From: Erysipelotrichaceae bacterium
GTDB taxonomy: Bacteria; Bacillota_I; Bacilli_A; Erysipelotrichales; Erysipelotrichaceae
Length of the DNA stretch: 46,758 nucleotides
Direction of reading: 5' to 3'
NCBI GenBank assembly: GCA_022772735.1
Contig: JALEZD010000002.1
Coordinates: forward strand, 1 to 46,758
In this document: piece by piece, positions 34,501 through 42,961 of the stretch
Numbering within the stretch: the stretch's first letter is position 1
Layout of the letters: each line of letters opens with the position of its first letter
Program-made: the position numbers and the translations under genes
Notes under the pieces: model-generated
What the model was told of the DNA's origin: nothing
The model's database searches: none
Seen by the model: only the letters and a program-made list of their open reading frames with translations

Positions 34501-36318
34501 TATTTTTTCATAATTTCTTGATGTATCTTTTATATCAACTCTTTGATTTATTTTAATATTTGTTGCGATTACTTCTTTTGTACCATCTTTTTTAATTCCA
34601 TACAATGTATTGTTAACAGCATTGAATTTTGATTCTAACGTATTTGACATTGTATTTATTGTTTTTCCACCTGTAGATTGAGCATTAGTAGAAATAGTTG
34701 GTTTAATAAAATCAAAATGTAGTCTTTCATCTAAACTAACAAATCTTACACTTGAAAGTTCGTAAGAAGAACCACCACTAAAATCAGTTGGATTTGATGT
34801 GTTTCCTGAATGAATTTTAATAATACTTGCATTGTAATGTAAAGATTTATTTCCACCAGCATTTACTGTTATATCATTTTCTGATTCTACATAAACATTG
34901 TTCCAATTGTTTGGTCCAAAACTATTGTTTGTAGCTCCCCATAAATCAAACGAAAACCAAGAGCCAGGAACATAAGTTGTTTCATATGATTCAAATATTC
35001 CTTTAACTTCTCTTTGGTCGTATTGCTTTTCATTTGCTTCACCTGGGAAAACATAAAAATCTGCTTTATTTGTAAAAACATGACTTGTAGGAACTTTATT
35101 TGTAGCAGTTTGGTTTAAAAGAATAGGATAATTTTTAAAAACTAAAACAATTTTTTTACCCCATCCAGTCCATGTACACCCATTACCACACCCCATAGAA
35201 AACTGCTCAGCTGGTCCTTGCCATGTTGCAGAATGACTAGCTGCATCATATACCCATCCATCATTAATACTTGTTTGAGACAATTCTGCACCAGCGGGTA
35301 AGTAATCAATAAGTTTTATATTTGAGCCAGTAAGAGTAAATACACCTTGGTTTGCGTTTGTTGATTCAGAATATATTTGAACTCCGTAAGTAACACTCCA
35401 CCCTGTATCTGCAGGTGTATGTGTATCAGCTTGTACATCTTTATACTCTTGTCTTCTTACAACTCTTACTAATGCATTATCATCAATAGATGTTCTTGTT
35501 TGCATCCATCCTTGATGTTCTAAAAACTTTCTTGAATTATAACCTTGTACTTTTGCAGTGTAGGTTGTAGTTGCACTATCCAAAAGATTTCCACTACCAT
35601 CAAACAATTCATACTTTGGTGTAACAGTAGTACCATCTGGTGTTATTTGATTTACAAAATTAAAAGGGAATGGTGAAAGTGCTATTGAACCACCTTTTAA
35701 CGATTCAAATGTATATGTCATATACCAGTTATTCTCATCTTCTGATTCAACACTTGTTTTCGCACTATCAAGAATAACAAAAGTTGGTTTACTTATTACA
35801 ACTTTATTATTCACTTTGACTTTCGGAACAGTTATTTTTGTAGAAGCATTTACAATGTTTACTCCATCTCCAGAAATATCAAAAGCTGCTCTAGGCATAA
35901 TTTGTTCCCCAGACCAATATATTAATTTGTCACTTCCGTCTGCTTCTTTTCCTTCAGTCATTATAGTAACATTATATTTTATTGTTGAAGGTGCATTTCT
36001 GAGACTTACCCCTTCACTAACATTTATGGCATTCTCCATAACAGAAGCAGGTAAACTTTCAGTTGTTGCAGCATCCTCTTTCGAATTTTCTACAGCACTA
36101 TCCATACTATCACTAGCAGCAGGTTCTTCATTAACAACTTCTGGATTTGAGTTTTCTTCTTTATTTGTTGTTTCATTTGTTGTTTCATTTGCTGTTTCGT
36201 TAGTTGTAGTTTCTGTTGTTTCTTCAACCGCAGGTGTATTACTTCCTTCTTCAGCATAAAGATTTATAACACCCATCAACATAAAAAATGTAACTAGTAA
36301 TAGTAATATTTTCTTCAT
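31531..36318 (-). CDS. Giant SpaA/Cna-B-type surface adhesin with APYTG sorting signal
   Basis: A 1595-residue secreted protein. Signal peptide about 1-22, then a Thr/Asn/Glu-rich low-complexity segment (about 33-60). A long beta-rich N-terminal part of unknown fold follows, holding a close Cys pair (GCGNGC). Then comes an SdrD-B-like domain (about 1085-1165, GNVFFDKEVDANKV) and four SpaA/prealbumin-like repeats of about 90 residues (about 1195-1560), each with the Lys (IKKVD), Glu (IKEV) and Asn residues expected for isopeptide bonds. The C-terminus APYTG, a hydrophobic span and VKRKK is a sortase-type anchor with an unusual motif. Likely a host- or surface-binding stalk protein. GGGGGAG precedes the ATG. 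No sortase gene is in the window. Confidence 0.88.
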   Translation of the reverse strand: MKKILLLLVTFFMLMGVINLYAEEGSNTPAVEETTETTTNETANETTNETTNKEENSNPEVVNEEPAASDSMDSAVENSKEDAATTESLPASVMENAINVSEGVSLRNAPSTIKYNVTIMTEGKEADGSDKLIYWSGEQIMPRAAFDISGDGVNIVNASTKITVPKVKVNNKVVISKPTFVILDSAKTSVESEDENNWYMTYTFESLKGGSIALSPFPFNFVNQITPDGTTVTPKYELFDGSGNLLDSATTTYTAKVQGYNSRKFLEHQGWMQTRTSIDDNALVRVVRRQEYKDVQADTHTPADTGWSVTYGVQIYSESTNANQGVFTLTGSNIKLIDYLPAGAELSQTSINDGWVYDAASHSATWQGPAEQFSMGCGNGCTWTGWGKKIVLVFKNYPILLNQTATNKVPTSHVFTNKADFYVFPGEANEKQYDQREVKGIFESYETTYVPGSWFSFDLWGATNNSFGPNNWNNVYVESENDITVNAGGNKSLHYNASIIKIHSGNTSNPTDFSGGSSYELSSVRFVSLDERLHFDFIKPTISTNAQSTGGKTINTMSNTLESKFNAVNNTLYGIKKDGTKEVIATNIKINQRVDIKDTSRNYEKIEVVFDAPLTLYNDELRFNVEAYPNADELKKFADRVYDSAQRYNMWMEISGKESTATDISNLGTTRERDQGNNYTQIDYPRPQISFWDASYNYVVPYSNNNIREIRIGAELVGTWTGLNQEVKNIKLITLLPPGIEFNSHKNATYTTNDTSTIKPEVIENFRGTGKTAVVYTYDSKAIEYATKYGIMYYNIDVTKYTSAGVNTLEHYVVWDDNDFIKAANYKYTDALDLDGDGNVSEVFMKRTTTVTFLPPEEVLSKKQVAISLDGSWSLTAPPQDLGKDVYYNLTILNNTLIGLNSAYLIDVLPYVGDHAIVANNDGLYLDRGSQFSTPLVEAIEDVVDVNGNKVNEAVLQRFDIFYSLTPQGNDLESVRDATWLTKDQVTDFTKVKNIKIALKAGSTIKAKEEVSFITHNIIPFDINMDNYLKSNNTIAISRNGIDYSEANRAIATNIQYYVKGNVFFDKEVDANKVRDGIRSTNEPSLSGYTVQLIDETGNVVISRYDNKEVSTTTDLNGNYTLPVYDRGKYKIRVLKKNDKELFTVNASQNKLDEADRVISNDISTSDVKYGETDVFSLNPTSLYAIKDAGIVLANGNIEIKKIDEDNNPLENISFELYKGTALISTATTAADGTAKFVDIEFGEYKIKEVSNEFNKQYVLMEDKTVNLDENVTDLKLKLEVVNNIIKSNISIKKVDFDDNTKVLENVVFGLFDKTGKKLEEKTTNADGIALFENVKFGEYVIKEIYTLENYNLSLEEINVNVNKNGELKTYTVTNKLKKGDVLITKVDSKDNNIKLEGVEFVLEQNGVVKYKGLTGKNGVLEFKDVIYGKYILKETNTIKGYVLNTDKIEVNIDSNGKVINHTVKNEKITADIVFRKVDGMNNNINIKGASFVLFDANGKFLQESVSNADGMVYFLNVEYGNYTIKELKPAEGYNISHETIKVEVKEHRKTLDFGKFVNYKLYNAPYTGTKGTILSNFIVIILSSLGVFLVKRKK
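31640..32740 (-). repeat. Four SpaA/Cna-B repeats in the adhesin gene
   Basis: Four in-frame units of about 270 bases encode similar prealbumin-like domains beginning near 32733, 32456, 32187 and 31913. Each begins with a KKxD-type strand (KKID, KKVD, TKVD, RKVD) and has a YxIKE or YILKE strand about 50 residues later. The units have diverged enough that simple recombination between them is not obvious. Confidence 0.7.
36162..36225 (-). repeat. Short imperfect repeats coding Thr-Asn-Glu
   Basis: Near the start of the adhesin gene the coding strand repeats units such as GAAACAAC(A)AAT, giving alternating TNET/ANET/TNET residues. Such units can change in number by slippage without breaking the frame when the change is a multiple of three. 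Confidence 0.5.
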
Positions 36319-36396
36319 TTATTGCTCCCCCACAATTAAATGTGTATTCATTCAACATATTATCATATTTATTAATATTAAAATAGTAATTTGCAC

Positions 36397-36432
36397 AAAA
36401 AAATCACCTCATTTTTTATGAGGTGATTTATA
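36397..36432 (-). terminator. Terminator of rpmE
   Basis: AAATCACCTCAT and ATGAGGTGATTT form a perfect 12-bp stem around AAAAA on the minus strand, followed by T residues. It lies just after the rpmE stop (36439) and before the adhesin promoter. Confidence 0.85.
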
Positions 36433-36438
36433 TATAAA

Positions 36439-36651
36439 TTATTCTCCGTCTTTAATACCGAACTTTTTATTGAATTTCTCAATACGTCCTTGAGCAGCAG
36501 CAAAACGTTGTCTTCCTGTAAAGAATGGATGACAGTTTGAACAAGTGTCAACCTTAATTTCTTTTTTTGTTGAACCACTTTCAAATTCATTTCCACAGCT
36601 TGTGCATACTACTTTTATTTTTTGGTATTCTGGATGTATTCCTTGTTTCAT
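36439..36651 (-). CDS. rpmE: 50S ribosomal protein L31 (bL31), zinc form
   Basis: The 70-residue protein starts [10 protein letters not shown] and has a zinc ribbon with CTSC and CSNC, then [10 protein letters not shown]. It is the C+ type that can be replaced when zinc is scarce. ATG 36651 lies eight bases after GGGAG; a TTG two codons upstream is less likely. It stands alone with promoter and terminator, between two large adhesin genes. Confidence 0.96.
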   Translation of the reverse strand: MKQGIHPEYQKIKVVCTSCGNEFESGSTKKEIKVDTCSNCHPFFTGRQRFAAAQGRIEKFNKKFGIKDGE

Positions 36652-36707
36652 TTCCAATTCTCCCTTCCGCCTTAAACTTCATATCAGTCCAAAGTAAGTG
36701 CTTAATC

Positions 36708-36736
36708 ATATTATCACATCACTTTTTCAAAATCAA
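36708..36736 (-). promoter_or_regulatory. rpmE promoter
   Basis: -35 TTGATT (36731-36736), a 17-base spacer and -10 TAATAT (36708-36713) face rpmE. They lie just after the stop codon of the beta-helix adhesin, whose own terminator is weak (an A/T-only hairpin near 36757-36780). Confidence 0.65.
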
Positions 36737-36757
36737 CCTTACATATAATCATAAAAT

Positions 36758-39700
36758 TTATTTCTTTATAAATTTTTTAATACTAAATAAAGTAATTAGT
36801 GATGTAAATAAAACGGATAGGTTTATAGACATATTACTATTAAAACCTGTGTCAGGTACCTTATATGCTTTTACATTGTAAACACAACTTTGTTTTTCCT
36901 CACTCCAAACTTTTCCTTCATCTTCACAAGTGATTTTAACTTCTGGTTTTTTAGGATTATTTGAAATTGCTGGAATAACAGGTTTAACTAAGTGTTTGTT
37001 TGTAATTACTATTACCCCATTTTCAACTGGTGTATATGAAGTTGTATAACCGTTAACTTCATTTTCAACAACAGAATATTCAACTAAATTTCCTTTATAG
37101 TATTTATCCAAGTCAACAAATTCATATTCCCAATTATTGTCTTTTTTAATGCTAGCAACATTGCCAGTTCTTACACCATTTTTTAATAACTCAACGGTTA
37201 CTTCAGTTGGTCTAATTTTATCTTTATCTTCAACATCATCCCATACCTTCTTAACGATTATGTTAATTTTTTCAGGTGTATATTCATTTGTAACAGTAAA
37301 TCCATTTATTGTACTTACATATTTAGCAACTGGATTTTCAGTAATAGAATAATTGATAGCTACTCCATTTTCATAAACTGGTAATCCACTAATTACCTTT
37401 TTCCATCCCTCGTTAGCTTTTAATGTTACTGTTTGAAGTACTGCATTATTTTTAAGCAAATCAACAGTGATTTCATTTGGTCTAATTCCATCTTGATTTT
37501 CAGCATCATTCCAAACTTTTGTAATTTCTATTTCTTTTACTTCAGGAATATGTGTATTAACAACATTATAGCCATTATAGCTAGTTGTATATTTATCAAC
37601 TGGTTCTTCTACTACCGAATATGAAATTACTTGACCTTGATTTTCATATTTATCAACTTCACTAAACTCATATTTCCATCCATTAGCATCAGTTACCTCT
37701 ATAGTTTCAATTAGATTGTTTCCTTTCATCAATGAAACTGAGATTTTATTTGGTCTAACTCCATCTTGATTCCCATTATCATTCCAAGTTTTCTCACCAG
37801 AAATTTTTATTTTTTCTGGTGTATGTGTATTTGTAATTATAAAATTACTTACACTTGGAACATATCCATCAACTGGTTCTTCTTCAACAGTATATGCAAT
37901 TTCAACTCCACTTTCATACACTGGTAAATTACTAAATGTGCCAATCCATTTGCCTTGAGCATCTTCACTAATAGTTACTCTTTGAGTTGTATCTACACCA
38001 TTTTTTAGTAATTTAACAACTATTTGATTTGGTCTAATTCCGTCTTGATTTTGAGAATCCTCCCAAATTTTTTCAACAGTTATAGATTTTGTTTGAGGAG
38101 TATAAGAATTTGTAATTGTTAATCCTTGAATGTTCTTTGTATACTCAGCTCTGATATCAGTTTCATCTACTGTATATGCAACTTCAACTCCATTTTTATA
38201 TTTTAATACATTATTAAATGTATAATTCCATTCATTTCCAGTTCCATTAATTGAAGTTCTATCAACAACATCTGCACCATTTTTTAATAAAACTTCAATG
38301 CTTTGTGGTCTAATTCCATCTTGGTTATTGCTGTCATTCCAAACTTTCTTTCCAGAAATACTTATATATTCAGGTGTCCTTCTATTTGTAATTTGAACAG
38401 TTCCTGTTGTATTACTAGCATCAAATTGTATGTTGCTAATCTCTGGAATTCTATAATTTAAAATAGGTTGTTCGGAAATAGTATAAGTTATTGGATTATT
38501 GTTCGAATCAAATTTCAACAATTTATCAAAGGTATAAGTCCATTGATCATTATTAACATCTCCTTGAACAGTAACAACTTTTTTATTACCTACACTTGGA
38601 GTTAAAGTCAAAACTATTGAGTTAGGTCTAAATCCTTCAACATTTTGTCCATCATCCCAAATTTTTGTTACAACAATTTTCATTTCTGCACTCCACCCTG
38701 CATATGCATGCATAATATGTGGAGAGACAATAGTTGTAATAGGTGTAGTGCTTGAAGTGAACTTCAGCGTAAAATCAAATTTATTTGCATCTTTATTTGC
38801 TATTATTTCATTGTCTGTTATAGGAGAGTTATCTTCACTACCATCAGCGTTATGATTATACCAATTAACAAATGTAAAATTATTTCTCGTTGGGTTATCA
38901 TTTGAATCCCATGGTGTTAACTGTGGAATATTTGTCCATGGTGAACTTGAAGAATATATTGTGTATATTTGTTCTTTTTCTGTTGTTGTATCACTAAATT
39001 GACCTAGGTTAGCATGATAAATCATTTTTGCTCTTTGCCCTAAAACAACATGATTTTTAACAGAATCCAAAACATAATCCCATTGTCCAACAGATGTAAC
39101 ATCACTAAATGCTGCTATGGCTTGTGATGAATCTTTTGAAACATAATGTATTTTTTGTGCATCAGTTTCAGTTGCCACATATCCATTACTTCCTTTTGCA
39201 ACAGTATATCCAATATATCTTTGTGCACCTTCATAATAAACTTCACCTATGTTTCCAATTGGTCGTTCACTAATTGAAACATTTATTTTATTAGTTAATG
39301 TTCCAGTCAATAAAATTGAAGATTGCCCATCTAGTACTCTTACATCATTTTCATCAAAACTAGCATTTGGTGTTATGGTAACATCCTTATTTGCATAAAT
39401 GTTACCACCAACCATCTCATTTTTACCTGGATATAATCTTCCTTCTGCATTTCTGTTGTTTGTTAATTTTGCAGAATCTACTGTTAAAACACCATCATTG
39501 TAAATTGCTCCACCAATTTCGTAAGCAGTATTATCTATTAAACTAGAGTTTGCACCTATACTTACAGTTCCATCGTTATATATTGCTCCACCACGAACTG
39601 CAAAAAGCCCAGTCATATATGTATTTTCAATATTTACAGTATTCCCTGGTCCAACATAAATACCACCGCCTACTGTATCTTTCCATGCAAATCTAGTTCT

Positions 39701-40942
39701 TGTATTTTGAAAAGTTGAACCCTTAATTGTTAAATTTACAGATGATGCTTCACCTTTTTTTGTTGAAACAGATATTGCACCACCATTTTCATCTGCAGCC
39801 ATATTTTTAAATGTAGAATCTTCAATTAATGCTGTTGCAGTTGAACCAGTTTCAAATGCAATTCCACCACCATATGTTGCAGTAGATGGTCCATTCCACC
39901 ATGCACCAGAACCTTCAAATATCGATGATAAAATTTTTACATTTCCACTACCAACAATATCAATCATCCCACCAGCATATATAACTTTACTATTTCCTAT
40001 AACTTTAAATTCTCCTGAATTTACAGTAAGTGTAGAATTTAAAGAACATATAGCCCCACCACTTATACCATATCCATCTCCAAGATTATTCGCATTAAAT
40101 TTATCACTTGTAGATGTAACAGTTGAAGCGTATGTATATATTGCACCCCCTGTGTTAAAAGTTGCACCAATATTGTATATATTTGTATTTGAATTTAATG
40201 TACTTGAATTATTTAGATAGAACACTCCACCTTGGTTTACATACGTAGATGAAACTGCATGTGCATGATTGTTTGAAAATGTGTTCCCATTGGCAACTAT
40301 TGTACAGTTATCAGAAAATAAAAATCCTCCACCTGAGTTTAAACCGGAAACGTTATTAGAAACTGTTGAATTTTCTATAGTAATTTCTGAACCATTCGCA
40401 TATATTGCACCACCATGCCCATTCATATCAGGGCGAGGTTGAGGGTTATTTGGTCTAACACCTATATTTGAATCAAAAGTTGTTCCAGTAAATGTTGCTT
40501 TTGCTTTAGCAATATAAACTGCACCACCATCACTATAATCACTTGATTGGCTAACACCTTCAACCCAGCTTCTGCCATTTTTTAAACTACCACCAGTATA
40601 AGAAAGTGTTCCACCGTTTATCCTGATTAATCTACCATGTGTTGCACCATCCAAGTTTAAGTTAGTAAACTTAGGGTTCCCACCTGATATATTAAACATC
40701 TCAAAAACGTTATTACCTAAAGTAAGAGTATTACCTTGCCCATCAATAGTTCCACTATAACTACTTGGAATATTAATTGTTGAAGTAATTGTAAAATTAC
40801 TTCCTATAACAACATCTTGATTATTATTTATCGCATTTTTCAAATCTGTTTCATTTGAAACTGTTGTTGCCGCACTAACATTTGTGTTTAACACAAACAT
40901 TGAAATCATTATCGTTATTAAAAACTTAAATAAATTTTTCAT
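36758..40942 (-). CDS. Giant beta-helix plus Cna-B surface protein with VPDTG sorting signal
   Basis: A 1394-residue secreted protein. Signal peptide about 1-24 (VSAA). A right-handed beta-helix (about 30-560) holds many GGAIY/GGGI turns, as in polymorphic outer-surface repeats. A Listeria-Bacteroides-like repeat region (about 640-700) follows, then six Cna-B repeats (about 754-1315). A pre-anchor segment has two Cys (ITCEDEGKVW and QSCVYNVKAY), followed by VPDTG, a hydrophobic span and KKFIKK. Cna-B units usually form isopeptide-bonded stalks and the helix is likely the tip that binds polysaccharide or host glycans. The ATG follows GGAGG at five bases, 27 bases after murA ends, with no terminator between. 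Confidence 0.88.
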   Translation of the reverse strand: MKNLFKFLITIMISMFVLNTNVSAATTVSNETDLKNAINNNQDVVIGSNFTITSTINIPSSYSGTIDGQGNTLTLGNNVFEMFNISGGNPKFTNLNLDGATHGRLIRINGGTLSYTGGSLKNGRSWVEGVSQSSDYSDGGAVYIAKAKATFTGTTFDSNIGVRPNNPQPRPDMNGHGGAIYANGSEITIENSTVSNNVSGLNSGGGFLFSDNCTIVANGNTFSNNHAHAVSSTYVNQGGVFYLNNSSTLNSNTNIYNIGATFNTGGAIYTYASTVTSTSDKFNANNLGDGYGISGGAICSLNSTLTVNSGEFKVIGNSKVIYAGGMIDIVGSGNVKILSSIFEGSGAWWNGPSTATYGGGIAFETGSTATALIEDSTFKNMAADENGGAISVSTKKGEASSVNLTIKGSTFQNTRTRFAWKDTVGGGIYVGPGNTVNIENTYMTGLFAVRGGAIYNDGTVSIGANSSLIDNTAYEIGGAIYNDGVLTVDSAKLTNNRNAEGRLYPGKNEMVGGNIYANKDVTITPNASFDENDVRVLDGQSSILLTGTLTNKINVSISERPIGNIGEVYYEGAQRYIGYTVAKGSNGYVATETDAQKIHYVSKDSSQAIAAFSDVTSVGQWDYVLDSVKNHVVLGQRAKMIYHANLGQFSDTTTEKEQIYTIYSSSSPWTNIPQLTPWDSNDNPTRNNFTFVNWYNHNADGSEDNSPITDNEIIANKDANKFDFTLKFTSSTTPITTIVSPHIMHAYAGWSAEMKIVVTKIWDDGQNVEGFRPNSIVLTLTPSVGNKKVVTVQGDVNNDQWTYTFDKLLKFDSNNNPITYTISEQPILNYRIPEISNIQFDASNTTGTVQITNRRTPEYISISGKKVWNDSNNQDGIRPQSIEVLLKNGADVVDRTSINGTGNEWNYTFNNVLKYKNGVEVAYTVDETDIRAEYTKNIQGLTITNSYTPQTKSITVEKIWEDSQNQDGIRPNQIVVKLLKNGVDTTQRVTISEDAQGKWIGTFSNLPVYESGVEIAYTVEEEPVDGYVPSVSNFIITNTHTPEKIKISGEKTWNDNGNQDGVRPNKISVSLMKGNNLIETIEVTDANGWKYEFSEVDKYENQGQVISYSVVEEPVDKYTTSYNGYNVVNTHIPEVKEIEITKVWNDAENQDGIRPNEITVDLLKNNAVLQTVTLKANEGWKKVISGLPVYENGVAINYSITENPVAKYVSTINGFTVTNEYTPEKINIIVKKVWDDVEDKDKIRPTEVTVELLKNGVRTGNVASIKKDNNWEYEFVDLDKYYKGNLVEYSVVENEVNGYTTSYTPVENGVIVITNKHLVKPVIPAISNNPKKPEVKITCEDEGKVWSEEKQSCVYNVKAYKVPDTGFNSNMSINLSVLFTSLITLFSIKKFIKK
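36990..38683 (-). repeat. Six tandem Cna-B repeats
   Basis: Six in-frame units of about 92 residues (about 275 bases) start near 38683, 38360, 38085, 37806, 37532 and 37266. Each begins with a V-K/T-K-x-W-x-D strand, has NQDGIRP-like residues next and ends in a V-T-N-x-x-x-P strand. Units 2 to 5 are the most alike, which suggests expansion by duplication. Confidence 0.8.
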
Positions 40943-40969
40943 AATATCCTCCCCAAAATATTATTACAG

Positions 40970-42229
40970 TTAAAGATTTTCTCTCCATATTATAGCACCT
41001 AGTGCTTTTAATTTGCCATCAATATCTTCATAACCTCTATCTATATGTAAAGTCCCATGAATTTCTGTTGTTCCACTAGCCATTAAACCTGCAATCACAA
41101 GACTTGCTCCGCATCTTAAGTCTGTTGCTTCAACTACATCTCCAAATAAATCATTTGAACCTTTTATAATTGATTTTCCATGACCAATTTCTATATTCGC
41201 ACCCATTCTTTGAAGTTCAATACAATGTTTGAATCTTTCTGGATAAATTGTATCAATAATAGAGCTTTCTCCATCACATTTTGTAAGTAATGATGTTAGT
41301 GGTTGTTGTAAATCTGTTGCAAATCCTGGATATGGTGAAGCCTTGATATCAATTGGATTTAATTTTTTACTTTTTTCAATTACGATGCTATCAATTCCAA
41401 CTTCCATCTTAACTCCCATTTCCTCAAGTTTAGATAAAAGTGCCTCTAAATGTTGAGGAATTATATTTTTTACAGTTATTTTTTTAGCAACAGCTGCTGC
41501 TAAAATAATATAAGTTCCTGCTTCTATTCTATCTGGAATTATTTCATGGAAACAACCCATAAGTTTGTCAACACCATCTATAGTAATAACATTAGTACCT
41601 GCCCCACGAACTTTAGCACCCATCTTATTTAATAATGTTGCAACATCAATTATTTCTGGTTCTTTTGCAGCATTTTCAATTATGGTTCTACCTTGTGCAT
41701 ACACTGCAGCCATCATAATGTTTATTGTTGCACCAACAGAAGAAATATCTAAGAATATTTTTGCACCAACAAGCTTTTTAGCCTTTATTAAATAACATCC
41801 TTGTTCATACTTAACATCTGCACCCAGTGCTTCAAATCCTTTTAAATGTAAATCAATTGGACGAGGACCTAAATAACACCCTCCTGGCATTTTAATTTTT
41901 ACTTCACCGTATCTACCAAGAAGTGCCCCCATAAAATAATAAGAAGCTCTTAATTTTGTTACCGCTGGTGTATCTAAAGATACATTTTTTATATTTGTAG
42001 GATCAATAATTATATGATCTTTCGCTTTTTTAATAACTTCAACATTCAAATCGGCTAAAATAGCAGATAGTGAATCTACATCTGAGATTGATGGAACCCC
42101 AACTATAGTAACTGGACCATGTGCTAACACTGCAGCAGGTATTAGTGCAACAGTTGCATTTTTTGAACCGCTAATAGTAACTTCCCCGCTTAATTCTTGT
42201 CCACCTTTTATTTTAATAACATTTTCCAT
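40970..42229 (-). CDS. murA: UDP-N-acetylglucosamine 1-carboxyvinyltransferase MurA
   Basis: A 419-residue cytosolic enzyme making the first committed step of peptidoglycan synthesis: UDP-GlcNAc plus phosphoenolpyruvate. Visible motifs are GGQELSGEVTISGSKNATVA, LRASYYFMGALLGRYGEVKI, PGGCYLGPRPIDLHL (containing the PEP-loop Cys, PGGCYLG) and the DLRCGASLVIAGLMASG end region. The Cys means normal fosfomycin sensitivity is likely. The ATG at 42229 gives the family start; a TTG at 42244 is possible. The gene follows a HAD gene by about 26 bases and runs into the beta-helix adhesin. Confidence 0.96.
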   Translation of the reverse strand: MENVIKIKGGQELSGEVTISGSKNATVALIPAAVLAHGPVTIVGVPSISDVDSLSAILADLNVEVIKKAKDHIIIDPTNIKNVSLDTPAVTKLRASYYFMGALLGRYGEVKIKMPGGCYLGPRPIDLHLKGFEALGADVKYEQGCYLIKAKKLVGAKIFLDISSVGATINIMMAAVYAQGRTIIENAAKEPEIIDVATLLNKMGAKVRGAGTNVITIDGVDKLMGCFHEIIPDRIEAGTYIILAAAVAKKITVKNIIPQHLEALLSKLEEMGVKMEVGIDSIVIEKSKKLNPIDIKASPYPGFATDLQQPLTSLLTKCDGESSIIDTIYPERFKHCIELQRMGANIEIGHGKSIIKGSNDLFGDVVEATDLRCGASLVIAGLMASGTTEIHGTLHIDRGYEDIDGKLKALGAIIWRENL

Positions 42230-42255
42230 AAAACCCACTTTCAATTTCCTTTACA

Positions 42256-42912
42256 TTATACCAAAGAATTTAAATGTTTTTTAAAAAACAACTCAATTTC
42301 TTCCATTGTCTCAAAAATAAAATCAGCATCTGATTGATCTTGAAAAAATCTAGAATCTTTAATCGCAATAACTTTTATTCCTGCATTTTTACCAGCAGCT
42401 ATTCCTATCTTTGAATCTTCAATCACAAAACAATCCTCAGAACTAACACTTAATTCTTTACATGCAGTCAAATATATTTCAGGATTAGGTTTACTGTGGG
42501 TAAATTCTTCACCACTAACTAGATAATCAACATATTTATCAAAACCACACTCTTTCATTACATGAAGTATATTATCTTTAGGACTTGAAGAACATACTGC
42601 AATTTTTATTCCGTTATTCTTTAAAAAACACATTAACTCTAATGCATTTGATTTCATTATATTTTTAAAATCAAGAGGGTAATCTGAAAAATATTTCTCA
42701 TTAAAACTTTTTACTTCTTCTGCAGAATATTTATTATCTAACATATCTGACAACATCTTATATGTTGTTTCAAGAGTTGTTCCTACAATTCTACATAAAT
42801 TTTCAAAACTTCCCTTATAACCTTTTTCTTTCATCCATTTATATGTTCCATTCATATAATAAATTTCAGATTCTATTAATACTCCATCCATATCAAATAA
42901 AACAGCTTTCAT
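42256..42912 (-). CDS. HAD-IA hydrolase, beta-phosphoglucomutase/phosphatase-like
   Basis: A 218-residue HAD enzyme. Motif I FDMDGVLIESE (about 6-16), the CSSSP motif II, the KPNPEIY motif III and VIEDSKIGIAAGKNAG motif IV are complete, with the helical cap of the beta-phosphoglucomutase subgroup. A sugar-phosphate phosphatase or mutase role is likely, substrate unknown. AGGAGG precedes the ATG. It lies between fba and murA with only a hairpin in front and no room for its own promoter. Confidence 0.85.
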   Translation of the reverse strand: MKAVLFDMDGVLIESEIYYMNGTYKWMKEKGYKGSFENLCRIVGTTLETTYKMLSDMLDNKYSAEEVKSFNEKYFSDYPLDFKNIMKSNALELMCFLKNNGIKIAVCSSSPKDNILHVMKECGFDKYVDYLVSGEEFTHSKPNPEIYLTACKELSVSSEDCFVIEDSKIGIAAGKNAGIKVIAIKDSRFFQDQSDADFIFETMEEIELFFKKHLNSLV

Positions 42913-42928
42913 ATACCCTCCTTTTGAA

Positions 42929-42951
42929 TAAAAAAGCCTCTATTCGAGGCT
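42929..42951 (-). terminator. Terminator or attenuator after fba
   Basis: On the minus strand AGCCTC and GAGGCT form a six-base-pair stem around a 5-base loop, followed by TTTTTT. It lies 11 bases after the fba stop and 17 bases before the next gene, so the downstream genes must be read through it or from an unseen promoter. Confidence 0.75.
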
Positions 42952-42961
42952 ATTGTTTTGA

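Noticed and set aside
35816-36259. 147-codon plus-strand ORF opposite the adhesin N-terminus
   Set aside because: It is Val/Ser/Phe-rich and mirrors the Thr/Asn/Glu-rich coding strand of the adhesin; there is no ribosome site, and the opposite frame has a signal peptide and domains.
36990-38683. CRISPR-like periodic repeats
   Set aside because: The period of about 275 bases is coding and encodes Cna-B domains; there are no identical short repeats with unique spacers anywhere in the window.
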